A stretch of 64,000 nt of DNA from NCBI RefSeq assembly GCF_028682395.1, contig NZ_JANHLC010000008.1:1-64000 (forward strand), read 5' to 3'. This DNA is from Pseudomonas putida. GTDB taxonomy: Bacteria; Pseudomonadota; Gammaproteobacteria; Pseudomonadales; Pseudomonadaceae. The position numbers and the translations under genes were made by a program. Below are positions 45,720-54,568 of this stretch, one piece after another (the stretch's first letter is position 1; each line of letters starts with the position of its first letter). A model generated the notes under the pieces. It did not search any database. It was not told where the DNA came from and worked only from the letters and a program-made list of their open reading frames with translations.

Positions 45720-47210
45720 ATGGAATTGGTTGTAAAAAGCGTCAACCCAGAATCGTTGAAGACCGCCACCCTGGTCGTCGCCGTTGGCGAAGACCGCAAG
45801 CTCGGCGCCGTGGCCAAGACCCTCGATGAACTTAGCGGTGGCGCGATCAGTGCCGTACTCAAGCGCGGCGACCTGGCCGGCAAGGTCGGCCAGAGCCTGT
45901 TGCTGCACAGCCTGCCCAACCTCAAGGCCGAACGCGTGCTGCTGGTCGGCACAGGCAAGGACGCTGAACTGGGCGACCGGCCGTTTCGCAAGATTGTCGC
46001 CGGCCTCCTCAACACCCTCAAGGGCCTGGGCGGCAGCGATGCGGTGCTGGCCCTGGATGAACTGGTGGTCAAGGGTCGCGACAGCTATGGCAAGACCCGC
46101 CTGCTGGCTGAAAGCCTGTTCGATGGCGAGTACAGCTTCGATCGCTTCAAAAGCCAGAAAGCCGAACCCCGCGCCCTGAAAAAAGTCACCCTGCTGACCA
46201 TCAAGGCCGCCCAGGCCGAAGTCGAACGCGCCGTCAGCCACGCCCGGGCCATCGCCAGCGGTATGGCCCTGACCCGCGACCTGGGCAATCTGCCGCCCAA
46301 TATCTGCCACCCGACTTACCTGGCCGAACAGGCCAAGAACCTGGGCAAGGAGCACAAGGGCCTGAAAGTCGAGATCCTCGACGAGAAGAAGATCAAGGAA
46401 CTGGGCATGGGCGCGTTCTATGCCGTGGGCCAGGGCAGCGACCAGCCGCCACGCCTGATCGTCATGAGCTATCAAGGCGCCAAGAAGTCCGAGAAGCCCT
46501 ATGTGCTGGTCGGCAAGGGCATTACCTTCGACACCGGTGGCATCAGCCTCAAACCGGGCGCCGGCATGGACGAGATGAAATACGACATGGGGGGCGCGGC
46601 CAGCGTGTTCGGCACCCTGCGCGCGGTGCTCGAACTCAAGCTGCCGGTCAACCTGGTGTGCCTGCTGGCCTGTGCCGAGAACATGCCGAGCGGTGGCGCC
46701 TGCCGCCCTGGCGATATCGTCACGACCATGAGCGGCCAGACCGTGGAGATCCTCAACACCGACGCCGAAGGCCGCCTGGTGCTGTGCGATGCCCTGACCT
46801 ACGCCGAACGCTTCAAGCCCCAGGCGGTGATTGATATCGCCACCCTGACCGGCGCCTGCATGGTCGCGTTGGGCTCCCACACCACCGGCCTGATGGGCAA
46901 TAACGACGAACTGATCGGTCAGTTGCTCAACGCCGGCCAGCTGGCCGATGACCGCGCTTGGCAGTTGCCACTGTTCGATGAGTACCAGGAGCAACTGGAC
47001 AGCCCGTTCGCCGATATCGCCAACATTGGCGGCCCGAAAGGCGGCGCCATCACGGCCGGCTGCTTCCTCTCGCGCTTTGCCAAGCAATACCACTGGGCTC
47101 ACCTGGACATCGCCGGGACCGCCTGGACCAGCGGCGGCAAGGACAAGGGCGCCACCGGCCGGCCTGTGCCCCTGCTGACCCAGTACCTGCTCGACCGCGC
47201 CAAGGCCTGA
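45720..47210 (+). CDS. pepA: Leucyl aminopeptidase PepA
   Basis: A 496-residue M17 family metallopeptidase, a cytosolic hexamer with two metal ions. The signature NTDAEGRLVLCDALTYAE lies near residue 350, and KGITFDTGGISLKPGAGMDEMKYDMGGAA (in part) supplies other metal ligands. In E. coli PepA also binds DNA and helps XerCD recombination at cer. It heads the pepA-holC-unknown-valS series and is divergent from lptFG, as in P. aeruginosa from memory. Confidence 0.97.
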   Translation: MELVVKSVNPESLKTATLVVAVGEDRKLGAVAKTLDELSGGAISAVLKRGDLAGKVGQSLLLHSLPNLKAERVLLVGTGKDAELGDRPFRKIVAGLLNTLKGLGGSDAVLALDELVVKGRDSYGKTRLLAESLFDGEYSFDRFKSQKAEPRALKKVTLLTIKAAQAEVERAVSHARAIASGMALTRDLGNLPPNICHPTYLAEQAKNLGKEHKGLKVEILDEKKIKELGMGAFYAVGQGSDQPPRLIVMSYQGAKKSEKPYVLVGKGITFDTGGISLKPGAGMDEMKYDMGGAASVFGTLRAVLELKLPVNLVCLLACAENMPSGGACRPGDIVTTMSGQTVEILNTDAEGRLVLCDALTYAERFKPQAVIDIATLTGACMVALGSHTTGLMGNNDELIGQLLNAGQLADDRAWQLPLFDEYQEQLDSPFADIANIGGPKGGAITAGCFLSRFAKQYHWAHLDIAGTAWTSGGKDKGATGRPVPLLTQYLLDRAKA

Positions 47211-47263
47211 AGCTGAGACCCGCGGTCGCCTCCCATGGGGTGGCCGCTGGCTCGGGAATCCCT

Positions 47264-47692
47264 ATGACCAAAGTCGACTTCTATATCCTGCCCAGCGCCG
47301 ACCCCATGGCGCGGCTGGACTTTGCCTGCAAGCTCACGGAAAAAGCCTGGCGCCTCGGCCATCAGGTCTACCTGCACTGCAGCGATAGCGCCCAGCGCGA
47401 GGCACTCGATGCCCGCCTGTGGAGCTTCAAGGGCGAAAGCTTCGTGCCCCACAGTGCACGGGAGGAACAGCCCGACGGTTGCATCGTCCTTGGCCTGGGA
47501 GAAGACCCCGGCGAGCACCAGGATCTGCTGGTGAACCTGGACCTGCGCGTACCGGCCTTTGCCTCGCGTTTCGCCCGTGTGGCGGAAGTGGTGGTCGAGG
47601 ACCCGGCCATTCGCCAGGCCGCCCGGGAGAGTTTCCGTTACTACCGCGAACAGGGCTATCCTCTGCAGGATCACCGTCTACAGCGCCTTTGA
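47264..47692 (+). CDS. holC: DNA polymerase III chi subunit
   Basis: A 142-residue clamp-loader accessory subunit that binds SSB and psi. TKVDFYILPSADPMARLDFACKLTEKAWRLGH begins the family (in part), with YLHCSDSAQREALDARLWSF following. The start MTKVDF is preferred over an in-frame ATG 24 bases upstream. It lies 53 bases after pepA and 8 before the next gene. Confidence 0.93.
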   Translation: MTKVDFYILPSADPMARLDFACKLTEKAWRLGHQVYLHCSDSAQREALDARLWSFKGESFVPHSAREEQPDGCIVLGLGEDPGEHQDLLVNLDLRVPAFASRFARVAEVVVEDPAIRQAARESFRYYREQGYPLQDHRLQRL

Positions 47693-47700
47693 GTAAAACG

Positions 47701-48195
47701 ATGATGGACACACCCAAACCACAACAAAAGTCCGCACACCTGCTGGACGATCTCGAATCGATCCGCCAACTGCTGGGCGATGACAACCTGCAGCCGCCGC
47801 TCCTGACCGACACCGTCGAGCCTGCCGAAGTCCAGATCCCCCTGCTGTTCGATGTGATCGCCAGCCCGCCCGCCGCGCCTCGTCCAGCCGCCGCACCAAC
47901 GGCTGCAGCTGCCCCACCCCCAACACCTGCAGCAGCGCCTGTCATCACGACTCCCGTCGCTGCCGCAACAGCTCCAGCTCCAGCTCCAGCTCCAGCTCCA
48001 GCTCCAGCTCCAGCTGCCGAGCGTAGCGGCGCGGATGCCCTGCTGCACCTGGACAGCGAATTGCGGGCCGCCGCCCAATTGATCATGCAGGATGTGATCG
48101 ACGATTTTGCCCCGCATATCGAGACCGAGATCAAGCGGCGCCTCGATGTAAGACTGGAGCGGCTGCTCGCCACGGCGACCAGCGGCAAGCCCTAA
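47701..48195 (+). CDS. Ala/Pro-repeat protein of unknown function between holC and valS
   Basis: A 164-residue protein with three parts: an acidic N-terminus (HLLDDLESIRQLLGDDN), an Ala/Pro-rich low-complexity linker of about 50 residues containing (Ala-Pro)7, and a C-terminal helix (AAQLIMQDVIDDFAPHIETEIKRRLDVRLERLL). No signal peptide or membrane helix is seen. I do not recognise a named family beyond remembering that pseudomonads have such a gene here; E. coli goes directly from holC to valS. The 8-base spacing after holC suggests co-translation. A partner role at the clamp loader is only a guess. Confidence 0.8.
   Translation: MMDTPKPQQKSAHLLDDLESIRQLLGDDNLQPPLLTDTVEPAEVQIPLLFDVIASPPAAPRPAAAPTAAAAPPPTPAAAPVITTPVAAATAPAPAPAPAPAPAPAAERSGADALLHLDSELRAAAQLIMQDVIDDFAPHIETEIKRRLDVRLERLLATATSGKP
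47971..48012 (+). repeat. Seven tandem copies of GCTCCA
   Basis: A perfect hexanucleotide array coding for (Ala-Pro)7 inside the holC-valS unknown gene. Changes in copy number would keep the reading frame and alter only the linker length. Confidence 0.92.
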
Positions 48196-48219
48196 GCGAC
48201 AAGCAACCTCCCGAACGCC

Positions 48220-48245
48220 AAAGCCCCGCCACACGCGGGGCTTTT
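48220..48245 (+). terminator. Rho-independent terminator of pepA-holC-unknown
   Basis: AAAGCCCCG and CGGGGCTTTT form the stem and U-tract, with a 7-base loop, 25 bases after the stop codon. It separates this group from valS, which then needs its own promoter; a TATACT at 48313-48318 is a candidate -10 box with no good -35. Confidence 0.88.
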
Positions 48246-48360
48246 AGCTCAGCACTTATGTGCCTGTAGCTTAGCGCTTAGTCGCTTGTAGCTCCGTTCC
48301 CCTTCGCTCCGTTATACTTGCCGGCTTTCCTGAATTAATGCCAATAGGGTCCCGCCGCGC

Positions 48361-51207
48361 ATGGATAAGACCTACCAGCCGCACGCCATTGAAACTTCCT
48401 GGTACCAGACCTGGGAGTCCGAGAACTATTTCGCCCCGCAAGGCGCCGGCGACTCGTACACCATCATGATCCCGCCGCCGAACGTCACTGGCAGCCTGCA
48501 CATGGGCCACGGTTTCAACAACGCGATCATGGACGCCCTGATCCGTTTCCGCCGCATGCAGGGTCGCAACACCCTGTGGCAGCCGGGCACCGACCACGCC
48601 GGCATCGCGACCCAGATGCTGGTGGAGCGCCAGATCGAAGCCCAGGGCCTGAACCGCCACGACTTGGGTCGCGAGAAGTTTCTCGACAAGGTCTGGGAGT
48701 GGAAGGAACAGTCCGGCGGCAATATCAGCCGGCAGATCCGGCGCCTCGGCTCGTCCGTGGACTGGAGCCGCGAGCGCTTCACCATGGACGACGGCCTCTC
48801 GGAAGCGGTTAAAGAAGCGTTCGTCCGCCTGCACGAAGACGGCCTGATCTATCGCGGCAAGCGCCTGGTCAACTGGGACACCAAGCTGCACACGGCGATC
48901 TCCGACCTCGAAGTGGAAAACCACGACGAGAAAGGCTTCCTGTGGAACCTGCGCTACCCGCTGGCCGATGGCGCCAAGACCGCCGAAGGCCTGGACTACC
49001 TGGTGGTCGCGACCACGCGCCCGGAAACCATGCTCGGCGACTCCGCCGTCGCGGTAAACCCTGAGGACGAGCGCTACAAAGCCCTGATCGGCAAATTCGT
49101 CGAGCTGCCCCTGGTCGGCCGTCGCATCCCGATCATCGCCGACGACTACTGCGACCCCGAGTTCGGCACAGGCTGCGTGAAAATCACCCCGGCCCACGAC
49201 TTCAACGACTATGAAGTCGGCAAGCGCCACAACCTGCCGTTGCTCAACATCTTTGACAAAAATGCCGCCGTGCTGCCGGCCTGCCAGGTGTTCAACCTGG
49301 ACGGCACGCTCAACGACAGCATCGACGGCGCGATCCCGGCCGAATACGCCGGCCTCGACCGCTTCGAAGCGCGCAAGCGCATCGTTGCCGCCTTCGATGC
49401 CGCCGGGTTGCTGGTCAGCGTCGACGACCACGCCCTGAAAGTCCCCAAAGGCGACCGCTCCGGCACCGTGATCGAGCCGTGGCTGACCGACCAATGGTAT
49501 GTATCGACCAAGCCCCTGGCCGAACCGGCCATTGCCGCAGTCGAAGACGGCCGTATCGCCTTCATACCCAAGCAGTACGAGAACATGTACTTCTCCTGGA
49601 TGCGTGATATCCAGGACTGGTGCATCAGCCGTCAGCTTTGGTGGGGCCACCGGATCCCGGCCTGGTATGACGAGTCGGGCAAAGTCTATGTCGGCCGCGA
49701 TGAAGCCGAAGTGCGTGCCAAGCACAACCTGGGGCCGGATGTAGCCCTGCAGCAGGACAACGACGTACTCGACACCTGGTTCAGTTCGGGCCTGTGGACG
49801 TTCTCCACCCTGGGTTGGCCGGAGCAGACCGACTACCTCAAGACCTTCCACCCGACCGACGTACTGGTCACCGGCTTCGACATCATTTTCTTCTGGGTCG
49901 CCCGGATGATCATGCTCACCATGCACCTGGTGAAGAACGAGGACGGCACCCCGCAGGTTCCGTTCAAGACCGTCTATGTCCACGGCCTCGTCCGCGATGG
50001 CCAGGGCCAGAAGATGTCCAAGTCCAAGGGCAACGTCCTGGATCCGCTGGACATCATCGACGGCATCGAGCTGGAAGACCTGGTGCAAAAACGCACCACC
50101 GGCATGATGCAACCGCAACTGGCGAAGAAAATCGAGAAGCAGACCCGCCAGGAATTTGCCGACGGTATCGCCAGCTACGGCACCGACGCCCTGCGCTTCA
50201 CGTTCTGCTCGCTGGCCTCCACCGGTCGCGACATCAAGTTCGACATGGGCCGCGTCGAAGGCTACCGCAACTTCTGCAACAAGATCTGGAACGCCGCACG
50301 CTATGTGCTGGACAAGGGCGAAGACTGCGGCCAGAACGGCGAAGCCTACGAACTGTCCCTCGCTGACCGCTGGATCATTTCGCAGTTGCAGCGCACCGAA
50401 GCCGAAGTGACTCGCCAACTCGACCAGTTCCGTTTCGACCTCGCCGCCCAGGCGTTGTACGAATTTATCTGGAACCAGTACTGCGACTGGTACCTGGAGC
50501 TGTCCAAGCCGGTTCTGTGGGATGAAAATGCGCCGGTCGAACGCCAGCGTGGCACCCGTCGGACCCTGGTCCGGGTCCTGGAAGTCGCCCTGCGTCTGGC
50601 TCACCCGTTCATGCCGTTTATCACCGAAGAAATCTGGCAGCGTCTCGCGCCGCTGGCCGGTGTCGAAGGCAAGACGATCATGCTGCAGCCTTGGCCGGTG
50701 GCCAACGAGGCACGCATCGACCAGGCGGCCGAAGACGATATCGAATGGCTCAAGGGCCTGATGCTCGGCACCCGTAATATCCGTGCCGAAATGAACATCG
50801 GCCCGGGCAAGCCTCTGGCCCTGTTCCTGAAAAATGTCAGTGCCCAAGACCAGCGCCGCCTGAGCGAAAACGAGACCCTGCTCAGGAAACTGGCCAAGCT
50901 CGAATCGATCACCGTACTGGCCGAAGGCGACGAAGCACCGCTGTCCGCCACCGCCCTAGTCGGCGAGATGGAAGTGCTGGTGCCTATGGCCGGCTTGATC
51001 GACAAGGGCGCCGAACTGGCGCGCCTGGACAAGGAAATCCAGCGTCTGCAGGGTGAAGTCCAGCGCGTTGGTGGCAAACTGTCCAATGCGGCATTCGTCG
51101 ACAAGGCCCCTGCCGAAGTCATCGACAAGGAACGCGCCAAGCTGGCCGAGGCCGAACAGGCCCTGGGCAAGCTGGCCGAGCAGCACGCCCGGATCGCCAG
51201 CCTGTAA
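48361..51207 (+). CDS. valS: Valyl-tRNA synthetase
   Basis: A 948-residue class I synthetase. The HIGH-type motif is PPNVTGSLHMGH near residues 40-51, the editing CP1 domain lies in the middle (VVATTRPETMLGDSAVAV), KMSKSKGN appears near residue 553, and the C-terminal coiled coil (about 880-948) binds the tRNA core. Charging of tRNA-Val with editing of mischarged Thr. Length fits the family. It is followed by a REP-like palindrome. Confidence 0.97.
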   Translation: MDKTYQPHAIETSWYQTWESENYFAPQGAGDSYTIMIPPPNVTGSLHMGHGFNNAIMDALIRFRRMQGRNTLWQPGTDHAGIATQMLVERQIEAQGLNRHDLGREKFLDKVWEWKEQSGGNISRQIRRLGSSVDWSRERFTMDDGLSEAVKEAFVRLHEDGLIYRGKRLVNWDTKLHTAISDLEVENHDEKGFLWNLRYPLADGAKTAEGLDYLVVATTRPETMLGDSAVAVNPEDERYKALIGKFVELPLVGRRIPIIADDYCDPEFGTGCVKITPAHDFNDYEVGKRHNLPLLNIFDKNAAVLPACQVFNLDGTLNDSIDGAIPAEYAGLDRFEARKRIVAAFDAAGLLVSVDDHALKVPKGDRSGTVIEPWLTDQWYVSTKPLAEPAIAAVEDGRIAFIPKQYENMYFSWMRDIQDWCISRQLWWGHRIPAWYDESGKVYVGRDEAEVRAKHNLGPDVALQQDNDVLDTWFSSGLWTFSTLGWPEQTDYLKTFHPTDVLVTGFDIIFFWVARMIMLTMHLVKNEDGTPQVPFKTVYVHGLVRDGQGQKMSKSKGNVLDPLDIIDGIELEDLVQKRTTGMMQPQLAKKIEKQTRQEFADGIASYGTDALRFTFCSLASTGRDIKFDMGRVEGYRNFCNKIWNAARYVLDKGEDCGQNGEAYELSLADRWIISQLQRTEAEVTRQLDQFRFDLAAQALYEFIWNQYCDWYLELSKPVLWDENAPVERQRGTRRTLVRVLEVALRLAHPFMPFITEEIWQRLAPLAGVEGKTIMLQPWPVANEARIDQAAEDDIEWLKGLMLGTRNIRAEMNIGPGKPLALFLKNVSAQDQRRLSENETLLRKLAKLESITVLAEGDEAPLSATALVGEMEVLVPMAGLIDKGAELARLDKEIQRLQGEVQRVGGKLSNAAFVDKAPAEVIDKERAKLAEAEQALGKLAEQHARIASL

Positions 51208-51219
51208 AGGCTGCCCCCC

Positions 51220-51251
51220 CCTGCCGGGGCGAGCGTGCTCGCTCCGGCAGG
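51220..51251. repeat. REP-like palindrome after valS
   Basis: CCTGCCGGGGCGAGC pairs with GCTCGCTCCGGCAGG over 15 positions (one G-T wobble) around a 2-base loop. It carries the same GGnGCGAGC...GCTCGC core as the copy near 36.76 kb. The stem is long enough to slow transcription or protect the valS 3' end. Confidence 0.65.
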
Positions 51252-51420
51252 TCCCCCCTTCCCCCCCTTTCCTGTAACCACGCCAAACGCTGCAACCGCC
51301 TTGCGTCTAAACAGACAGCAGGGAGCGGCAAGTCACGCCCGGCGATTTGTCCGCAAGGTTCGAGCGCCAGATATGGGACAATGCCCGTCACTTTGAGCCA
51401 TACCCGAATCGACGCTGCCC

Positions 51421-52437
51421 ATGACCACCCCCCGCACTCCCAAAGCCCCGCGCAAACAGCCCAAGCCTGCCACCGCATCCCAGCCGGCCGCGCCCCGGGA
51501 AAAGGCCAGCCTGCATCCGCGCAATCGCCATCAGGGGCGTTACGATTTCCCGCAGTTGATCAAGAGCACCCCCGAACTGGGCGCCTTCGTGATCATCAAC
51601 CCCTATGGCAAGGAGAGCATCGACTTCGCCAATCCCGCAGCGGTTCGCGTCTTCAACCGTGCCCTGCTCAAGGCCTTCTATGGCATCGCCCATTGGGATA
51701 TCCCGGCTGACTACCTGTGCCCGCCCATTCCCGGGCGCGCCGATTACCTGCACTTTCTCGCCGACCTGCTGGCCGAGCACAATGCCGGCGTCATCCCCCG
51801 GGGTGCAGCGGTGCGGGTGCTGGATATCGGCACCGGCGCCAACTGCGTGTACCCGTTGATCGGCCATGGCGACTATCGCTGGCATTTTCTCGGCTCGGAT
51901 ATCGACAAGACCGCCATCGCCGCCGCCCAGGCCATTGTCCAGGCGAACGGCCTGGGCAAGAGCATAAGCCTGCGCCAGCAGGGCAATCCGCGGCAGATCC
52001 TGCTCGGCCTGCTCAAGAGTGATGAACGCTTCGACCTGACAATGTGCAACCCGCCCTTCCACGCCTCGCTGGACGAAGCTCAGCGTGGCAGCCAGCGCAA
52101 GTGGCGAGCCCTGGGCAAGGCCGACCCCAAGCGCAAGCTGCCGGTGCTGAATTTTGGCGGGCAGGCGGCGGAGTTGTGGTGCGAAGGCGGCGAAGTGCGC
52201 TTCGTCACCCAGTTGATCGCCGAGAGCGCCCAAGTGGCGCACCAGGTGCTGTGGTTCAGCAGCCTGGTGTCCAAGGCCTCCAACCTGCCGGCCATCGAGA
52301 GCGCGTTGAAAAAAGCCGGCGCCTTGCACAGCCAGGTGGTGGAAATGTCCCAGGGACAAAAGCAGAGCCGCTTCGTCGCCTGGACCTTTCAGGATCAAGC
52401 CCAGCAAGCCGCCTGGCGCCAGGCCCGCTGGAGCTGA
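51421..52437 (+). CDS. rlmF: 23S rRNA (adenine-1618-N6)-methyltransferase
   Basis: A 338-residue SAM-dependent methyltransferase making m6A1618 in 23S rRNA. The SAM site is VLDIGTGANCVYPLIG and the catalytic motif IV is MCNPPF, followed by HASLDEA. A basic N-terminal tail of about 35 residues (Lys/Pro/Ala-rich) precedes the conserved LHPRNRHQGRYDF. Convergent with the HU gene, whose terminator lies between. Confidence 0.93.
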   Translation: MTTPRTPKAPRKQPKPATASQPAAPREKASLHPRNRHQGRYDFPQLIKSTPELGAFVIINPYGKESIDFANPAAVRVFNRALLKAFYGIAHWDIPADYLCPPIPGRADYLHFLADLLAEHNAGVIPRGAAVRVLDIGTGANCVYPLIGHGDYRWHFLGSDIDKTAIAAAQAIVQANGLGKSISLRQQGNPRQILLGLLKSDERFDLTMCNPPFHASLDEAQRGSQRKWRALGKADPKRKLPVLNFGGQAAELWCEGGEVRFVTQLIAESAQVAHQVLWFSSLVSKASNLPAIESALKKAGALHSQVVEMSQGQKQSRFVAWTFQDQAQQAAWRQARWS

Positions 52438-52462
52438 AGCCAGGGCCGCTTTTCTCCAGGCG

Positions 52463-52500
52463 AAAAAAAACCGTGCCCGGATCACTCCGGGACACGGTTT
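52463..52500 (-). terminator. Rho-independent terminator of the HU gene
   Basis: AAACCGTG-CCCGGA and TCCGGG-CACGGTTT-type arms pair around a 4-base loop, and eight T residues follow on the minus strand. It ends 11 bases past the hup stop. Also suited to stop rlmF transcripts. Confidence 0.9.
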
Positions 52501-52510
52501 CTACAGCGTC

Positions 52511-52792
52511 TTACTTGTTAACAGCGTCAGTCAGGCCTTTGGCCACAACGAGCTTGATAACTTTCTTAGCTGCGATTTCGATGGCAGCGCCAGTCGAAGG
52601 GTTACGGCCAGTACGGGCAGGACGCTCGGTCACTTTCAGTTTGCCGATACCTGGCAGAGTGATTTCGCCGCCATTTTCCAATTGATCAGCAACGATCTGA
52701 GCCAGTTGGTCCAGAGCGTTACGCGCAGTGGTTTTCGGCGCGTCGATAGCTTCGGCAATATCGGCGATCAGTTGGTCTTTAGTAATAGCCAT
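52511..52792 (-). CDS. HU-family DNA-binding protein
   Basis: A 93-residue histone-like protein. MAITKDQLIADIAEAIDAPK begins the fold; the DNA-clasping arm contains GRNPSTGAAIEI and the family motif LPGIGKLKVTERPARTGRNP (in part). It bends DNA non-specifically. The position beside ndpA and rlmF fits the HupN copy of Pseudomonas as I remember it, but I leave the symbol blank. MAITKD is preferred to an in-frame ATG 54 bases upstream. Confidence 0.94.
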   Translation of the reverse strand: MAITKDQLIADIAEAIDAPKTTARNALDQLAQIVADQLENGGEITLPGIGKLKVTERPARTGRNPSTGAAIEIAAKKVIKLVVAKGLTDAVNK

Positions 52793-53189
52793 GTGTGTTC
52801 CTTCCCTATCAAATTCATTTGGTTTGCAGAGTGCAGTGTCAGCCATCGAGCCGGATCGTCATGACCAGGCACCCCCGGCTCTCCTTGCTCGAAGAATCGC
52901 CAAGTGTAGATACCGAAATCGGGGTTTGGTTCGACCTGACAACTGCTGAATGCACGCTTTGCGCCGTCTAGAGCGCAAGACGGGGCAAAACTAGCACAGA
53001 GACGGGGAAATATCCGCCTCTACCTAGCCATTTGGTCAGCTTTATCGCTCTAAACCGGGAAAAAAAGCCAAAGTGCAGTATGACACCTCTGTCAAAGCGC
53101 CTTCGAACAGCGCCAAAACCAATGGGTGCGGTACACTGGGCACTTTTTCGGGGAGTCTGTCCTGCTCCCGCCCACCAGCCGAGAAGCCC
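52793..53189. other. Divergent promoter region of HU and ndpA genes
   Basis: About 400 bases with no convincing coding region, between two nucleoid-protein genes read away from each other. The A+T content rises near 53025-53080. TACACT at 53132-53137 may be the -10 box of ndpA, without a good -35. No clear palindrome or tandem repeat is visible. Confidence 0.5.
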
Positions 53190-54194
53190 ATGCCGATCCG
53201 TCATTGCATTGTCCACCTGATCGACAAAAAACCCGACGGCACTCCTGCAGTTCTCCACGCCCGCGACCGCGAACTGGCTGAATCAGCCGCCATCGAGAAC
53301 CTGCTCGCCGACCTCAACGAGAGCTACAACGCCAAACAGGGCAAGGCCTGGGGGTTCTTCCATGCCGAGTCCGGGGCACACCCTTTCAGCGGCTGGCTGA
53401 AGGAATACCTGGACGACGGCAAGGACTTCACCGCATTCAGCCGGGTCGCCGTCGAGCACCTGCAAAAGCTGATGGAAGAATCCAACCTATCCACTGGCGG
53501 CCACGTGCTGTTTGCCCATTACCAGCAAGGCATGACCGACTACCTGGCCATCGCCCTGCTGCACCACAGCGAAGGGGTGGCAGTGAATGCCGAACTGGAT
53601 GTGACGCCCTCGCGCCATCTGGACCTAGGCCAATTGCACCTGGCCGCACGGATCAATATTTCCGAGTGGCAGAACAATCGCCAATCCAAGCAGTACATTT
53701 CCTTTATCAAGGGCAAGAACGGCAAAAAGGTCTCCGAGTACTTTCGCGACTTTATCGGCTGCCAGGAAGGCGTCGACGGCCCGGGCGAGACCCGCACCTT
53801 GCTCAAGGCGTTCAGCGACTTTGTCGAGAGCGAAGACCTGCCTGAAGATGACGCCCGGGAAAAAACCAAGACCCTGGTCGACTACGCCAGCAGCCAGGCC
53901 AAAATGGGCGAGCCCATGGGCCTGGAGGAGCTTTCCGGGCTGATTGACGAAGAGCGCCCGCGGGCCTTCTACGACCATATCCGCAACAAGGACTACGGCC
54001 TGTCGCCAGAGATCCCGGCGGACAAACGCACCCTCAACCAGTTCCGCCGCTTCACCGGCCGCGCCGAAGGCCTGTCCATCAGCTTCGAAGCCCATCTGCT
54101 GGGTTCGAAGATCGAGTATGACGAGGAAGCGGGCACCCTGATTATCAAGGGATTGCCCACCCAACTGACCGACCAGTTGAAGCGGCGTAACTGA
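53190..54194 (+). CDS. Nucleoid-associated protein NdpA/YejK
   Basis: A 334-residue nucleoid-associated protein of the YejK/NdpA family (37-kDa). The start PIRHCIVHLIDKKPDGTPAVLH and the region HYQQGMTDYLAIALLHHSEG are typical, as is the C-terminal ISFEAHLLGSKIEYDEEAGTLIIKGLP (in part). YejK was reported to touch topoisomerase IV and gyrase. An earlier in-frame ATG adds 39 non-family residues and is rejected. Its TGA overlaps the next ATG by one base. Confidence 0.92.
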   Translation: MPIRHCIVHLIDKKPDGTPAVLHARDRELAESAAIENLLADLNESYNAKQGKAWGFFHAESGAHPFSGWLKEYLDDGKDFTAFSRVAVEHLQKLMEESNLSTGGHVLFAHYQQGMTDYLAIALLHHSEGVAVNAELDVTPSRHLDLGQLHLAARINISEWQNNRQSKQYISFIKGKNGKKVSEYFRDFIGCQEGVDGPGETRTLLKAFSDFVESEDLPEDDAREKTKTLVDYASSQAKMGEPMGLEELSGLIDEERPRAFYDHIRNKDYGLSPEIPADKRTLNQFRRFTGRAEGLSISFEAHLLGSKIEYDEEAGTLIIKGLPTQLTDQLKRRN

Positions 54195-54544
54195 TGCTCA
54201 ACCGAGTGCTCAAGAAATTCCTGCTGATCCTGCTGGTGGTCGTGGTCTACCAGCACTGGGGCAAGATCGAGCGGCTGTTCAACCCGGCCGGCCAGGTGTC
54301 GCAACAGACCCAGGCCAATGCCCGGGTCGTGCTGTATGCCACCGACTGGTGCGGCTACTGCAAGCTGACGCGACGTTTTCTCGACCAGAAGGGGATCCCC
54401 TTCAGCGAGTTCGATATCGAAAAATCGGCCGAAGGGCGCAAGGCCTACGAAGCACTAGGCGGGCGGGGCATTCCACTGCTGGACGTCAATGGCACGCTGA
54501 TCCGTGGCTACAGCCCGGAGGCGATACTGGCAGCGCTCGAGTAG
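54194..54544 (+). CDS. Membrane-anchored glutaredoxin family protein
   Basis: A 116-residue protein with an N-terminal hydrophobic helix (FLLILLVVVVYQH, residues 9-21) and a glutaredoxin fold. The dithiol site is C53-G-Y-C56, and GIPLLDVNGTLIRGYSPEAI has the cis-Pro and GSH-binding loops. The helix could make it a membrane-bound or periplasmic redox protein. It overlaps ndpA by one base (TGATG), so the two are coupled. Confidence 0.86.
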   Translation: MLNRVLKKFLLILLVVVVYQHWGKIERLFNPAGQVSQQTQANARVVLYATDWCGYCKLTRRFLDQKGIPFSEFDIEKSAEGRKAYEALGGRGIPLLDVNGTLIRGYSPEAILAALE

Positions 54545-54568
54545 CCGCCAGCCCGCCAGCAGCAGGTG

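Noticed and set aside
47971..48012. Tandem repeat taken as a CRISPR-like array
   Set aside because: The 6-base units have no spacers and code for (Ala-Pro)7 in frame.
48246..48300. tRNA-like bases (TAGCTCAG) before valS
   Set aside because: No acceptor, anticodon or T-arm can be folded around it; it is repeat-like spacer sequence.
48271..50847. An 858-codon minus-strand frame opposite valS
   Set aside because: Same cause as above; no domain, biased composition, and it runs through the valS promoter region.
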